From NCBI RefSeq assembly GCF_014207705.1, contig NZ_JACHIU010000001.1, positions 6,068,501 to 6,132,500 of the forward strand: a stretch of 64,000 nt of DNA, read 5' to 3'. This DNA is from Sphaerisporangium rubeum (GTDB lineage Bacteria; Actinomycetota; Actinomycetes; Streptosporangiales; Streptosporangiaceae). Made by a program: the position numbers and the translations under genes. Shown here piece by piece: positions 40,595 through 48,673 of this stretch (within the stretch, counting starts at the first letter, position 1; each line of letters opens with the position of its first letter). The notes beneath the pieces were generated by a model. That model ran no database searches. It was not told the origin of the DNA and was given only the letters and a program-made list of their open reading frames with translations.

Positions 40595-41479
40595 TCAGGG
40601 GGTCGCGCTCACCCGGGCCCGTCGGCCGATCAACCAGCCGAACCCGGTCGCGGTGAAGAACATGACGATGCCGTACACCGCACCGGGGACCGCGATCTCG
40701 GGACTGTTCAGCAGCGTCGGGCTCAACGCGACCGTGATGGCGAGCCCGGTGTTGTGGATGCCGATCTCGAACCCGGCCGCCGTGGCCCCACGGTGGTCCA
40801 CACCGGTCAGGCGCGGCACGCCGTACCCGGCCAGCAGGCTCACGATGTTGAACGCCAGCACGGCCGACCCGACCGCGACGAAGTAGCCGACCAGGTTCTC
40901 CCGCTCCCCGTACAGCACGGCGTAGATGACCGTGACCAGGACCACGATCGAGAAGACCCGGACGGGGATGTTGAGCCGCCGCGTCAGCTCAGGCGCGCGC
41001 GAACGCACGAACATCCCGACCGCGACCGGCACGATCACCATCAGGAAGACCTGCGCCGTCTTGCCGAACTGCAACCCGACCGCCGCCTCGCCGGCCAGGA
41101 AGTACCCGGCCGAGAGGTTCACCACGACCGGCAGCGTGACCACCGCCAGCACCGAGTTGATCGCGGTGAGCGTGACGTTCAGCGCGACGTCCCCCCCGAA
41201 CAGATGACTGAACAGGTTGGCCGTCGGCCCACCAGGCGCCGCCGCCACCAGCAGCAACCCGACCGCCGCCTCCGCCGGCAGCCGGAACACGAGCACCAGA
41301 CCGAAGCAGATCACCGGCAGCAGCACGATCTGGCACAGCAGCGCGACCACGACCGCCTTCGGATACCGTCCCACCCGCCGGAAGTCGTCCAGGGTCAGGC
41401 TGAGCCCCAGGCCGAGCATGACCACACCGATGGCGAAAGGCAGACTGGCCAAGATCAACGGGGAGCCCATGACGGACAT
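40595..41479 (-). CDS. Bile acid:sodium symporter (BASS) family transporter
   Basis: The 294-residue product has 8-10 membrane helices. LPFAIGVVMLGLGLSLTLDDFRRVGRYPKAVVVALLCQIVLLPVICFGLVLVF is the start pattern, and GLLLVAAAPGGPTANLFSHLFGGDVALNVTLTAINSVLAVVTLPVVV contains the conserved AAxPGG and xSxxN-T family motif. ATAAGFEIGIHNTGLAITVALS is the second-repeat sodium site (EIGIxNTGLA). It is likely a sodium-coupled carrier of an organic anion. Not a bile-acid transporter by necessity: bacterial members carry pantoate and other acids. It stands alone. Confidence 0.85.
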   Translation of the reverse strand: MSVMGSPLILASLPFAIGVVMLGLGLSLTLDDFRRVGRYPKAVVVALLCQIVLLPVICFGLVLVFRLPAEAAVGLLLVAAAPGGPTANLFSHLFGGDVALNVTLTAINSVLAVVTLPVVVNLSAGYFLAGEAAVGLQFGKTAQVFLMVIVPVAVGMFVRSRAPELTRRLNIPVRVFSIVVLVTVIYAVLYGERENLVGYFVAVGSAVLAFNIVSLLAGYGVPRLTGVDHRGATAAGFEIGIHNTGLAITVALSPTLLNSPEIAVPGAVYGIVMFFTATGFGWLIGRRARVSATP

Positions 41480-41655
41480 TCTCTACCACATTCTTCCAGC
41501 CCTGGTAATACTTCAGGAGCCGACCGTCATCGATCAAGGTGCCTATCACGGTCTCCGTCGTCACGGCTGATCAGCTCACCTGCCAATGGCCGGGGCCGGC
41601 ACCTGAACCGCACGCGGCCACAGAAGATTCGCTTCCCTCGCGTGCCGCGCTCCCC

Positions 41656-43320
41656 TCATTCCGTGTCGATATCCGCCTCGCCCACGACATCGACACCGGC
41701 CGTCAACCCGAGCGTGGCCATGAACGCACGTTCGCGTGCCGCCAGCGTCGTCCTTCTCATCTCGACGAAACCCTCGTCGTCGTTCACTCGTAGCAGTTCC
41801 CATGCCTGAAGAGGGATCCCGTGACTGGCGAGGACAACGTCTCTGAGGTGATCGGGAAGGTTCAACAGAGTGTTGCGTACTGAGACTCGGGGGGCGGTCG
41901 GCATGATCAGCCGGTTCGCAGGACTGGACACCGCCGGCGCTCCACGTTTCGTGACGACGTGCCGGTACGCCGCGTTGGCCGCACGCGCCAGCACTTCGAC
42001 GGCGGGAATCCTCGCTCCTTCTGCCGTCAGCCGCTCCGGGAATTCCTGGAGTTCCCAGATGATGAAGGCACGGACGCGAGCACTGCGCAGGTCGAAGCGG
42101 TCGGGGAACGGCCGCGACCGCTCACCCGCGACAGACAAGGATCTCCTCCCACCAGCGAATTCCTTCATCTCCTGCAGGGCCTGCCTGATCTGCGTGGTAT
42201 TGGCTCCGGCGAAATATCCCGACCAGGATGTCACCCAGAACCACCGGGTGAGTCGATCGATCTGCTTGGTATCCGGAACAGGGCAGTTGTGGAAGAAGGT
42301 AGCCAGCAGCATCAGTTGCGCGTCATACGGGATAAGACGCGCGAGCGGCACGCCGATCTGATCGCGAATGAACAGGACGGCTCGCACCAGTGCGACTTCC
42401 GTGGCGTCAACTGCGTCCTGAAGCTGGTTCTGCACTCTGCGGGCCAGCACATCCCAGCGGGCCTCCTGGACGTTTTCCTCTCCCGCGATGGCCAGGACAG
42501 CACGGAACACAGCGTCCGAAGAGATCTCACCGAATCCGGTATCCGCGACGAGCTCGACCATCTCATCGATTCGGTCAGACAGACTCGGCTGATCACTAGT
42601 CCGGTATGTCAGCGCCGAGACCATTTGAGCCGGCCGCATGGGCTGACCCGTACTGTTGACGCGGGAGAAGACCTCTACTGCGACGTCAAGGGAGCCTCCT
42701 ACCAGCCGAACCACGGCAAGCTTGTAGGACTTGATCCGCTGGCTCACGAGTTCCGCTTCGCTGATGAGCCTGTCGACATCCATATCCGGGGTCGCCTTTG
42801 CCGCCAGTTCCCTGGCGAACGCCAGGAAGTCTATGGTTCGCAGCACCGAGCGCATGGGGAGATAGTGTGGAGGTGGCGCTTCCGCACGCTTCCAGTGCCG
42901 GTACCGACTACCACCATCGTCCACGTCTCCTAGAACACGATATGGCCACCACATCCAGTCGCTCTGTTCTGTGGAACGGCGTGCGGTCGCGGGTCGGCGT
43001 AGCGTTCCGAAGAGTGCGGAGAGTCGCTGGTGACCGTCTAGGACATACGCCACCGGCCGTCCCTCACCAGGCCGAGGCACAGGCAGGTCCCCGATATAGT
43101 CCAGGCTGGCAAGGCTCAGTGAGGTTTCCCAGAACAGAAGACTTCCGATCGGATATCCCCGCTCGATGCTGTCGAACAGATCCAGGATCTGCTCCGGCCG
43201 CCACACGAACGGCCGCTGGAACTTCGGTATACGGAGCTCACCGGCGGCGAGGGGGGTCAGGACCTGCTCCATCAGCTGGATCTCAGGCTTGACGTCGATG
43301 TCATAACTGTCCGCGGTCAC
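41656..43320 (-). CDS. DUF262 family protein (GmrSD-type N-terminal domain)
   Basis: About 554 residues. N-terminal LTPLAAGELRIPKFQRPFVWRPEQILDLFDSIERGYPIGSLLFWE and YVLDGHQRLSALFG are the DUF262 (PF03235) hallmarks: the P-x-F-Q-R-x-(F/Y)-V-W and DGHQR motif of a ParB-like nucleotide-binding/hydrolysing fold. The rest is helical (for example AVEVFSRVNSTGQPMRPAQMVSALTY). The partner domain DUF1524 (HNH nuclease) is not visible here. The start is either GTG 43320 (GGGGTGG before it) or GTG 43332. It is the last gene of a three-gene operon with lower GC than its neighbours. Confidence 0.82.
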   Translation of the reverse strand: MTADSYDIDVKPEIQLMEQVLTPLAAGELRIPKFQRPFVWRPEQILDLFDSIERGYPIGSLLFWETSLSLASLDYIGDLPVPRPGEGRPVAYVLDGHQRLSALFGTLRRPATARRSTEQSDWMWWPYRVLGDVDDGGSRYRHWKRAEAPPPHYLPMRSVLRTIDFLAFARELAAKATPDMDVDRLISEAELVSQRIKSYKLAVVRLVGGSLDVAVEVFSRVNSTGQPMRPAQMVSALTYRTSDQPSLSDRIDEMVELVADTGFGEISSDAVFRAVLAIAGEENVQEARWDVLARRVQNQLQDAVDATEVALVRAVLFIRDQIGVPLARLIPYDAQLMLLATFFHNCPVPDTKQIDRLTRWFWVTSWSGYFAGANTTQIRQALQEMKEFAGGRRSLSVAGERSRPFPDRFDLRSARVRAFIIWELQEFPERLTAEGARIPAVEVLARAANAAYRHVVTKRGAPAVSSPANRLIMPTAPRVSVRNTLLNLPDHLRDVVLASHGIPLQAWELLRVNDDEGFVEMRRTTLAARERAFMATLGLTAGVDVVGEADIDTE

Positions 43321-43334
43321 ACGACCACCCACCC

Positions 43335-44279
43335 CTAAACGATCTTCCGCAGCATGGCGACGATGCCACGCAGCTCATCAGGCACACCCGTACCCACGTC
43401 ATTCTCGAAGTCGGCATCCGTCAGCGTCTTGGCCGCATCCTCCTCGAAGAGCCTGATGACGTCCCTGCCGAAGCCGTTCGTCAGCCCGGCTATGGTCCTT
43501 GGAGACACCCCGTCGTAGAGCGCCTCCTGGGTCACAGGCACACCATTCGGTCCGAAGCCGTTCTTCATGTCGAAGTGACCACGCTGGTCGAAAGATAACC
43601 GCTTGAGGAAGTCGATGCGGGTGGAGGATTCCCGGTAAGGCCTCGCGCAGCGAAGGAGCTTGTTCGGAAGGTAGTTCTCCGCCTCACGTAGCCGTAGGAC
43701 ATGCACATGCGGAACGCGTTTCCGCACTTGTTCGATGCGTGCGGCGTTCTTCACCGGATCGCCGGGTGACATGCGGTCACTGTCGAACACCACCGCCACC
43801 CGGTCGAGGCGCCGGAACCTGCTGTGCTCCTCTTCGGCTCTGCGATAGGTGTCACCGCCACCTCCATGACCGACGATGAGCCAGTTCTCGTCCATCGCCT
43901 TGAGCAGCTCCCGTCCTCCGAACAGCGAGAACAGAGCTTTGAGGAAACTCCCGTCGGAGCCACTGTTTTCCACCACCACGACCGCTGGAAGCTCCAGGTC
44001 CGCGACGTGATCGTCCAAATCGTCCGGCGAGACCCTGACCGGAGGCGATGCATCGTCCACCGCATAGGCGCCGAACTGGACGGCACTCAACCGGGCCAGG
44101 TCTCTGTATGAATCCGCGAGGCAGGGGACTTGACGATCTAGGAACACGTCCAGTACGGGGACGTCGCGGGGATCCACCGCCCAGACGTGGCGGCCGCGCA
44201 CGAAGAGTGCGAGGAGTCGCAGAGCACCATGCGCGTGATCGTCTCCAACGAAGATCGCCGCAGCGATTTCAACGCGCAT
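43335..44279 (-). CDS. TOPRIM-like protein (DUF4435/OLD-TOPRIM-like) of defence module
   Basis: The 314-residue product has VVVVENSGSDGSFLKALFSLF (the first acidic motif), VGHGGGGDTYRRAEEEHSRF, VAVVFDSDRMSP (a D-x-D-type metal site) and VLRLREAENYLPNKLL (a third acidic site). Order and spacing resemble the TOPRIM fold of OLD/DUF4435 nucleases, where the acidic triad binds Mg. It starts with MRVEIAAAIFVGDDHAHGALRLLALF, an N-terminal region I do not recognise. The ATG lies inside the end of the AAA ATPase gene (11-nt overlap), the usual coupling of ATPase-TOPRIM pairs such as PARIS AriA-AriB. Not identical to a described family by eye. Confidence 0.65.
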   Translation of the reverse strand: MRVEIAAAIFVGDDHAHGALRLLALFVRGRHVWAVDPRDVPVLDVFLDRQVPCLADSYRDLARLSAVQFGAYAVDDASPPVRVSPDDLDDHVADLELPAVVVVENSGSDGSFLKALFSLFGGRELLKAMDENWLIVGHGGGGDTYRRAEEEHSRFRRLDRVAVVFDSDRMSPGDPVKNAARIEQVRKRVPHVHVLRLREAENYLPNKLLRCARPYRESSTRIDFLKRLSFDQRGHFDMKNGFGPNGVPVTQEALYDGVSPRTIAGLTNGFGRDVIRLFEEDAAKTLTDADFENDVGTGVPDELRGIVAMLRKIV

Positions 44280-45540
44280 TCGGACCCTGGCGGTCGAGTT
44301 GGGCCGCGAGGAGCGCTCTTGTCTCCTCGAAGTCCTCGGCGAAGATGCCCTGCGGCCAGTAGTCGACATTGCCGAGTGAATCAACGTTGATGCGACGGGC
44401 CGTCGCCGTGTCTCCCGTACTCTCCACGAAGTACAGGGCCAGCATGCCGGGATCAAGTCCTCCCTCGGCCACTCTTCGCCGGAGGCGCAGCAGAAAGGTC
44501 TCACTGTGCGTTTCGATCAAAAAACGGACGGAGGTCTTCTTAGCGGCGGCGAGATAGAGATCCGCCAGCGATGCCTGGGCCGAGGGATGCAAGTGGAGTT
44601 CCGGCTCTTCCACGATCTCCAGGATGTCCCGGCCCGGAGGATCAAGTTCGTCCTGTGCTCTGCGCACAAGGATGGGAAGCACCTGCGCCACTCCGGTTCC
44701 GGTGTCCGTGGCAGGCACCCACAATCCCCGGGTCACGGTCGATTTCAACCCCACCGAGTAGGCGTCGTAGCGGGGAACCACCTCCAGTTCCCAGCCAGGG
44801 AGGTGCGCACTGAGGTACTCGTTGACCTTAGCGAGGAGCCGGCCACCTCGGCGGACATGGTCATGAATCAACGTGGCCGCCGTGTTCCTCCCCAACTCGC
44901 CGTCTTCCTCCGGAGCCCTGGCAGGGACTCTGCCGAACCGGCTCGGGCGGACGCGGAACGGTCCCATCAGGCGAATCTGATCGAAACCCGCACGAATGCG
45001 GTCCATTCCGATGCGGAACGTTCGCCATTCGGGCCCCGCGACGTCCGGGAACAGGCCTTCGAATCTTTGCATGACCACCTGCTCGGCGATGCCGGGGAGC
45101 GTAAGCCGATAAACCTGCCCGTCGGGGTCCGCGAACGCCTCGTTTGAAAGCCATTCGAGCTCCGCCGTGGTGTCTCCCACGCGGAGATGCCAGCGGCTGA
45201 CCAGTTGTGTATGCCATTCGGCGATGTTCTGAACGGTCACCTGGAGCCTGACCGGCGGCTCAGACCCGACGACGAACTCGTAACTCAGCGTCACATTGCC
45301 ATGTTCCAGACGCCTGTGGACGAGATCGACGAACTCTGGCGCGTCATCGCCGAGCATGCCAAGGTCCAGCGGAAGCGTCGACTCACCCCGGATGCCGGTG
45401 GACAGCACCAATGGTGCGCGCACCAAGGCGCTTTTCCCTGAATTGTTCTTGCCGAGCACCACTGTGATAGACGGTAGCTCCAGTTCCTGCCGCTTGGAGA
45501 AGCAGCGGTAGTTCTCGACGGAGAGTCGCACCAAGGGCAT
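44269..45540 (-). CDS. AAA15-type ATPase with DUF3696-like C-terminus (defence module)
   Basis: The 423-residue product has VRLSVENYRCFSKRQELELPSITVVLGKNNSGKSALVRA, which contains the Walker A (GKNNSGKS) of SMC/OLD-like AAA15 ATPases. A long insert follows, then TDTGTGVAQVLPILVRRAQ (signature-like), ILEIVEEPELHLHPSAQASLADLYLAAA (Walker B with the catalytic Glu) and RFLIETHSETFLLRLRRRV (D/H-loop). The end NVDYWPQGIFAEDFEETRALL is the DUF3696-type tail. Such ATPases sense phage proteins or DNA ends and release a linked nuclease. ATG 45540 (MPLVRLSVENYRCF) is the natural start of the family. It overlaps the TOPRIM-like gene. Confidence 0.82.
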   Translation of the reverse strand: MPLVRLSVENYRCFSKRQELELPSITVVLGKNNSGKSALVRAPLVLSTGIRGESTLPLDLGMLGDDAPEFVDLVHRRLEHGNVTLSYEFVVGSEPPVRLQVTVQNIAEWHTQLVSRWHLRVGDTTAELEWLSNEAFADPDGQVYRLTLPGIAEQVVMQRFEGLFPDVAGPEWRTFRIGMDRIRAGFDQIRLMGPFRVRPSRFGRVPARAPEEDGELGRNTAATLIHDHVRRGGRLLAKVNEYLSAHLPGWELEVVPRYDAYSVGLKSTVTRGLWVPATDTGTGVAQVLPILVRRAQDELDPPGRDILEIVEEPELHLHPSAQASLADLYLAAAKKTSVRFLIETHSETFLLRLRRRVAEGGLDPGMLALYFVESTGDTATARRINVDSLGNVDYWPQGIFAEDFEETRALLAAQLDRQGPNAR

Positions 45541-45640
45541 GGCGCTCAGCTTAGTCAGAGCTGCCTGACGACGTACGGATGACTCGATCACCACGCACGT
45601 CACCTGCCGACCAAGCGCGATGACCCGCTCCGGTGGTCGC

Positions 45641-46612
45641 TCAAGCCCGGGGGTTGATGAGATCGTCGCCGAGTGACGTGCGGTAATAGAGGACCGAACG
45701 GCCGGAGCGGCGGCGGTGGAGCAGTCGTGCGGCCAGGAGGATTCCCAGGTGGCCGCTCACCGAGCCGAGGCTGTGGCCGGTGAGCGCGGCCAGTTGGGTC
45801 GTGGTGCGTGGTTCGCCGAGGCGCGCGAGGATGTCGGCGCGGACGGGGCCGATCAGAGCGCTCACCGCGGCGGGGGGATCGGCTGCCGCGTGCGGGGTGG
45901 GGTCGGCCAGGAGGCCGGTGGCGGGGTAGACGACGGCGTAGCGGTGCGGGATGTCCCAGGTGACCCAGCCGGAGGTCGTGACGGTGGGGATGAACATGAG
46001 GCGGGCCTCGGGGTGCAGGTCCCTCGGGGGGTTGTCGTAGGCGTTGATGCGCAGGCGGCCGTCGCCGAGCCAGCGCAGGCCGGGTCGCAGGCCGGCGAGT
46101 GCGGCGGTCCAGCCGCCGGTGCTGAGGCGGCCGGTACGGGAGAGGATGTCGGCTTCGAAGACCTGGCGCAGGCGGGGCCACTCCGGTTCGACGGTCTCGG
46201 TCCAGACCCATTCCAGCAGGACGGCGGCGCGGTCCGGCAGGTCGGGGACGCGCAGTTCCGGTGGCAGTGGCGCTCCGGCGGCTGTGGTGAGGTCCGCCGT
46301 GACCACGTCGGCCGGGGTCCGCCTGACGCGCCGTACCTCGTCGTGGAACGTACGGTCGTCGTCGTGCGGCGGCGTGACGAGGAAGTCCGCCAGCCATCGG
46401 GGCCGCAGCGCGGCCCGGACCAGCAGCGCCGCCACCCGGTCCCCGGCGAGCCGTTCGCGGTACGCCGGACCGTGCCGCCGCAGCCACTCCTCCCGTCCCG
46501 GACCGGCGTGGCCCTGGTGCAGCGCGTTCAGGGCCGCCACGGTCTGCGTCAGCGGCGACACCGCGAACCGGCCGCGCGCCAGCACGTCCGGCCCGATCCG
46601 CCAGATCCCCAT
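45641..46612 (-). CDS. DUF5937/ArsR-type transcriptional regulator
   Basis: The 323-residue product has an N-terminal about 230 residues that match the actinobacterial DUF5937 module (RFAVSPLTQTVAALNALHQGHAGPGREEWLRRHGPAYRERL, ...GRLRINAYDNPPRDLHPEARLMFIPTVTTSGWVTWD). The C-terminal part is a winged HTH: VRADILARLGEPRTTTQLAALTGHSLGSVSGHLGILLAARLLHRRRSGRSVLYYRT. This is a common regulator of drug-type genes in streptomycetes. Ligand unknown. It reads toward the defence module and is separated from it by 100 nt. Confidence 0.85.
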   Translation of the reverse strand: MGIWRIGPDVLARGRFAVSPLTQTVAALNALHQGHAGPGREEWLRRHGPAYRERLAGDRVAALLVRAALRPRWLADFLVTPPHDDDRTFHDEVRRVRRTPADVVTADLTTAAGAPLPPELRVPDLPDRAAVLLEWVWTETVEPEWPRLRQVFEADILSRTGRLSTGGWTAALAGLRPGLRWLGDGRLRINAYDNPPRDLHPEARLMFIPTVTTSGWVTWDIPHRYAVVYPATGLLADPTPHAAADPPAAVSALIGPVRADILARLGEPRTTTQLAALTGHSLGSVSGHLGILLAARLLHRRRSGRSVLYYRTSLGDDLINPRA

Positions 46613-46685
46613 GTCACGCTCCCCTTTCCCGCCGGGCCGACGCTACGCCTCCTGGTGCGGACCGACCTCGACGGACGTGAGGTGA

Positions 46686-47183
46686 TCAGCCGTCGGCGAG
46701 GTCCACCCAGGCCGTCACCTCGTCACCGCCGTCACAGGCCGGCTCGGCGCCGAGTTCGGCGAGCAGCCGCCGAACGGCCATGTTGCCGGCGGTCGTGCTC
46801 GCGAACAGCCGCTCGGCGCCGCCGGCGCGAGCAAGGTCCACAAGCCCCCTGAGCACCGCACGGCCGACTCCACCACCGCGGTACGAACGTCCGATCCACA
46901 CACCCGCCTCGACCGCGCGCCGCGCGTCGGTGAGAGGGAACAGCCGAGCGGCCCCCACCACAGTCTCCCCCACGACGACGGCGTACGTGCTCTCCACCGG
47001 TTCGGCGCACAACGACCGCGACCGGTGGAACCGCAGGAACGCCTCCCGGCGTTCGTCCGTCCAGCCCCCGGGCCCGGCCACCGGCGGCATCACCTCCACG
47101 GGGTCCGCGTCGGCGGCGGCGGCCGCCAGCAGTTCCTGCAGCAGATTCTCGTCCAGTGGCCGCAGTGAGACATCAGAACGCAT
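46686..47183 (-). CDS. GNAT family N-acetyltransferase
   Basis: The 165-residue product has strand and helix elements of the GNAT fold, from YAVVVGETVVGAARLFPLTDARRAVEAGVWIGRSYRGGGVGRAVLRGLVDLARAGGAERLFASTTAGNMAVRRLLAELG. The R-G-x-G-V-G-R loop (Q/R-x-x-G-x-G/A) binds acetyl-CoA pyrophosphate, and the N-M-A-V-R helix completes motif A. ATG 47183 is chosen because MRSDVSLRPL starts the first strand. The acceptor (amine, amino acid or drug) is unknown. It is divergent from the MFS gene at 47.3 kb. Confidence 0.82.
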   Translation of the reverse strand: MRSDVSLRPLDENLLQELLAAAAADADPVEVMPPVAGPGGWTDERREAFLRFHRSRSLCAEPVESTYAVVVGETVVGAARLFPLTDARRAVEAGVWIGRSYRGGGVGRAVLRGLVDLARAGGAERLFASTTAGNMAVRRLLAELGAEPACDGGDEVTAWVDLADG

Positions 47184-47220
47184 GGACGCAGCCTGCCTTC
47201 GGGGCCGCGTGGGTTCAAAA

Positions 47221-47276
47221 GGGTTTTCCACCACGCCGGCCGGCCTGGATTCCGAAGGGTTTCCGTCACGCCGGCC
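47221..47276. repeat. Two copies of a 20-21 bp direct repeat upstream of the MFS gene
   Basis: Near-identical copies at 47221-47241 and 47257-47276 (pattern GGGTTTYCCNNCACGCCGGCC) lie 36 bp apart in the gap between the divergent GNAT and MFS genes. The spacing is about 3.5 DNA turns, so binding sites for a regulator are possible. Confidence 0.4.
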
Positions 47277-47348
47277 CGTCGGCGGGCTCAGGTTTCGGCT
47301 GGGGCCGAAACTGTGGCCGAGTGGTGGGGGACGCCGGAGACTTCCCGC

Positions 47349-48530
47349 ATGCGTACCTATCGGGAGCTGTTCCGCGCGCCTGAGTTCACTCCGTTGTTCG
47401 CCGGTGCGTCGGCGCAGGTGGCCGCGTCCACGGTCGCGGGGCTGGCGCTCGGGTCGCTGGTGTACGCGAGCACCGGGTCGCCGCTGTTGTCGGCGCTCAG
47501 TATGTTCGGACCGTCGTTCGCGCAGGTGGCGGGGGCGATGGTGTTCCTGTCCACGGCGGACAGGGTGGCGCCTCGGGCCATGCTGGCGGGGCTCGCCTCG
47601 ATGTTCGCGGTGGGGACGCTGGTGATGACGCTGCCGGGGATGCCGGTCTGGGGGATGTTCGGTGTGATCGTCGTCATGGGGCTGGCGCAGGCGGCGGGGA
47701 GCGGGGTGCGGTGGGGGTTGCTGACGGAGATCCTGCCGGAAGGGGGGTACATCCTCGGCCGGTCGGTGTTCAACATGTCGGTCGGGGTGATGCAGATCCT
47801 GGGGTTCGGGATCGGGGGGACGCTGGTGGCGGTGCTGTCGCCGCGGGTGGCGCTGGTCGTCGCGGCGGGGCTGGACGTGGTGGCGGCGCTCGTCCTGCGG
47901 TTCGGGTTGAGCAGGCGTGCGCCTCGGGCCGCGGGGAGGCCGTCGCTGCGGGAGACGTGGCGGGGGAACGCGCGGCTGCTGGCGTCGGCGGAGCGGAGGC
48001 GGGTGTACTTCGCGATGTGGGTGCCGAACGGGCTGGTCGTGGGGTGTGAGGCGTTGTTCGTCCCGTACGCGCCTGAGGCGGCGGGGGTGCTGTTCATGGC
48101 GGCGGCGTTCGGGATGCTGGCGGGGGACACGCTGGTGGGACGGTTCCTGCCGGGCCGGTGGCGGGGACGGCTGACCATGCCGTTGCGGGTGCTGCTGGCG
48201 GTGCCGTACCTGTTGTTCGCGCTGCCGTTGCCGCTGCCGGTGGCGGCGACGGCCTCCGCGGTGGCCTCGGTGGGGTTCGGGGCCGGGTTGCTGCTGCAGG
48301 AGCGGCTGGTCGCGCTGACGCCGGAGGAACTGCGGGGACAGGCGCTCGGGTTGCAGTCCTCGGGGATGATGACGATGCAGGCGGTCGGTGCGGCGATCGC
48401 GGGGCTGGTCGCGCAGCACGTGGCGACCGGGGTCGCGATGGCCGTGATGGCGGTGCTGTCGCTGCTCACCACGACGTCCCTGGTACCGCGCCGCGCCAAG
48501 GTCGCGGCGGTCGCGGGGACGGCGGATTGA
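47349..48530 (+). CDS. MFS transporter (putative exporter)
   Basis: The 393-residue product has about 11-12 membrane helices. TYRELFRAPEFTPLFAGASAQVAASTVAGLALGSLVYASTGSPLLSALSMF, then AGAMVFLSTADRVAPRAMLAGLASM (motif A-like loop) and a basic central loop RRAPRAAGRPSLRETWRGNARLLASAERRR separating the halves. ATG 47349 is used because MRTYRELF matches the family start. Substrate unknown. It ends in a 48-bp tandem duplication that contains the stop codon. Confidence 0.85.
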   Translation: MRTYRELFRAPEFTPLFAGASAQVAASTVAGLALGSLVYASTGSPLLSALSMFGPSFAQVAGAMVFLSTADRVAPRAMLAGLASMFAVGTLVMTLPGMPVWGMFGVIVVMGLAQAAGSGVRWGLLTEILPEGGYILGRSVFNMSVGVMQILGFGIGGTLVAVLSPRVALVVAAGLDVVAALVLRFGLSRRAPRAAGRPSLRETWRGNARLLASAERRRVYFAMWVPNGLVVGCEALFVPYAPEAAGVLFMAAAFGMLAGDTLVGRFLPGRWRGRLTMPLRVLLAVPYLLFALPLPLPVAATASAVASVGFGAGLLLQERLVALTPEELRGQALGLQSSGMMTMQAVGAAIAGLVAQHVATGVAMAVMAVLSLLTTTSLVPRRAKVAAVAGTAD

Positions 48531-48611
48531 CGCCGGTGCGGCGCGCGGGTCGCCGCTGGCGTGGGGACGGCGGATTGACGCCGGTGCCGCGCGCGGGGTC
48601 GCCGCTGGCGT
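48515..48611 (+). repeat. 48-49 bp tandem duplication covering the MFS gene end
   Basis: Copy 1 at 48515-48562 and copy 2 at 48563-48611 (one insertion difference). The first copy contains the MFS stop codon, so the gene's 3' end has been duplicated into the intergenic space without affecting the protein. Confidence 0.75.
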
Positions 48612-48673
48612 GGCGGTGCCGGATTGGCCGGAGAGGACTGCGGGACGGGTGATTCAGGCGCTATGTTCGCTCG

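Noticed and set aside
41480-41655. Possible attachment site or integrase remnant at the edge of the low-GC island
   Set aside because: No direct repeat with the other edge (45541-45640) and no integrase or tRNA was seen.
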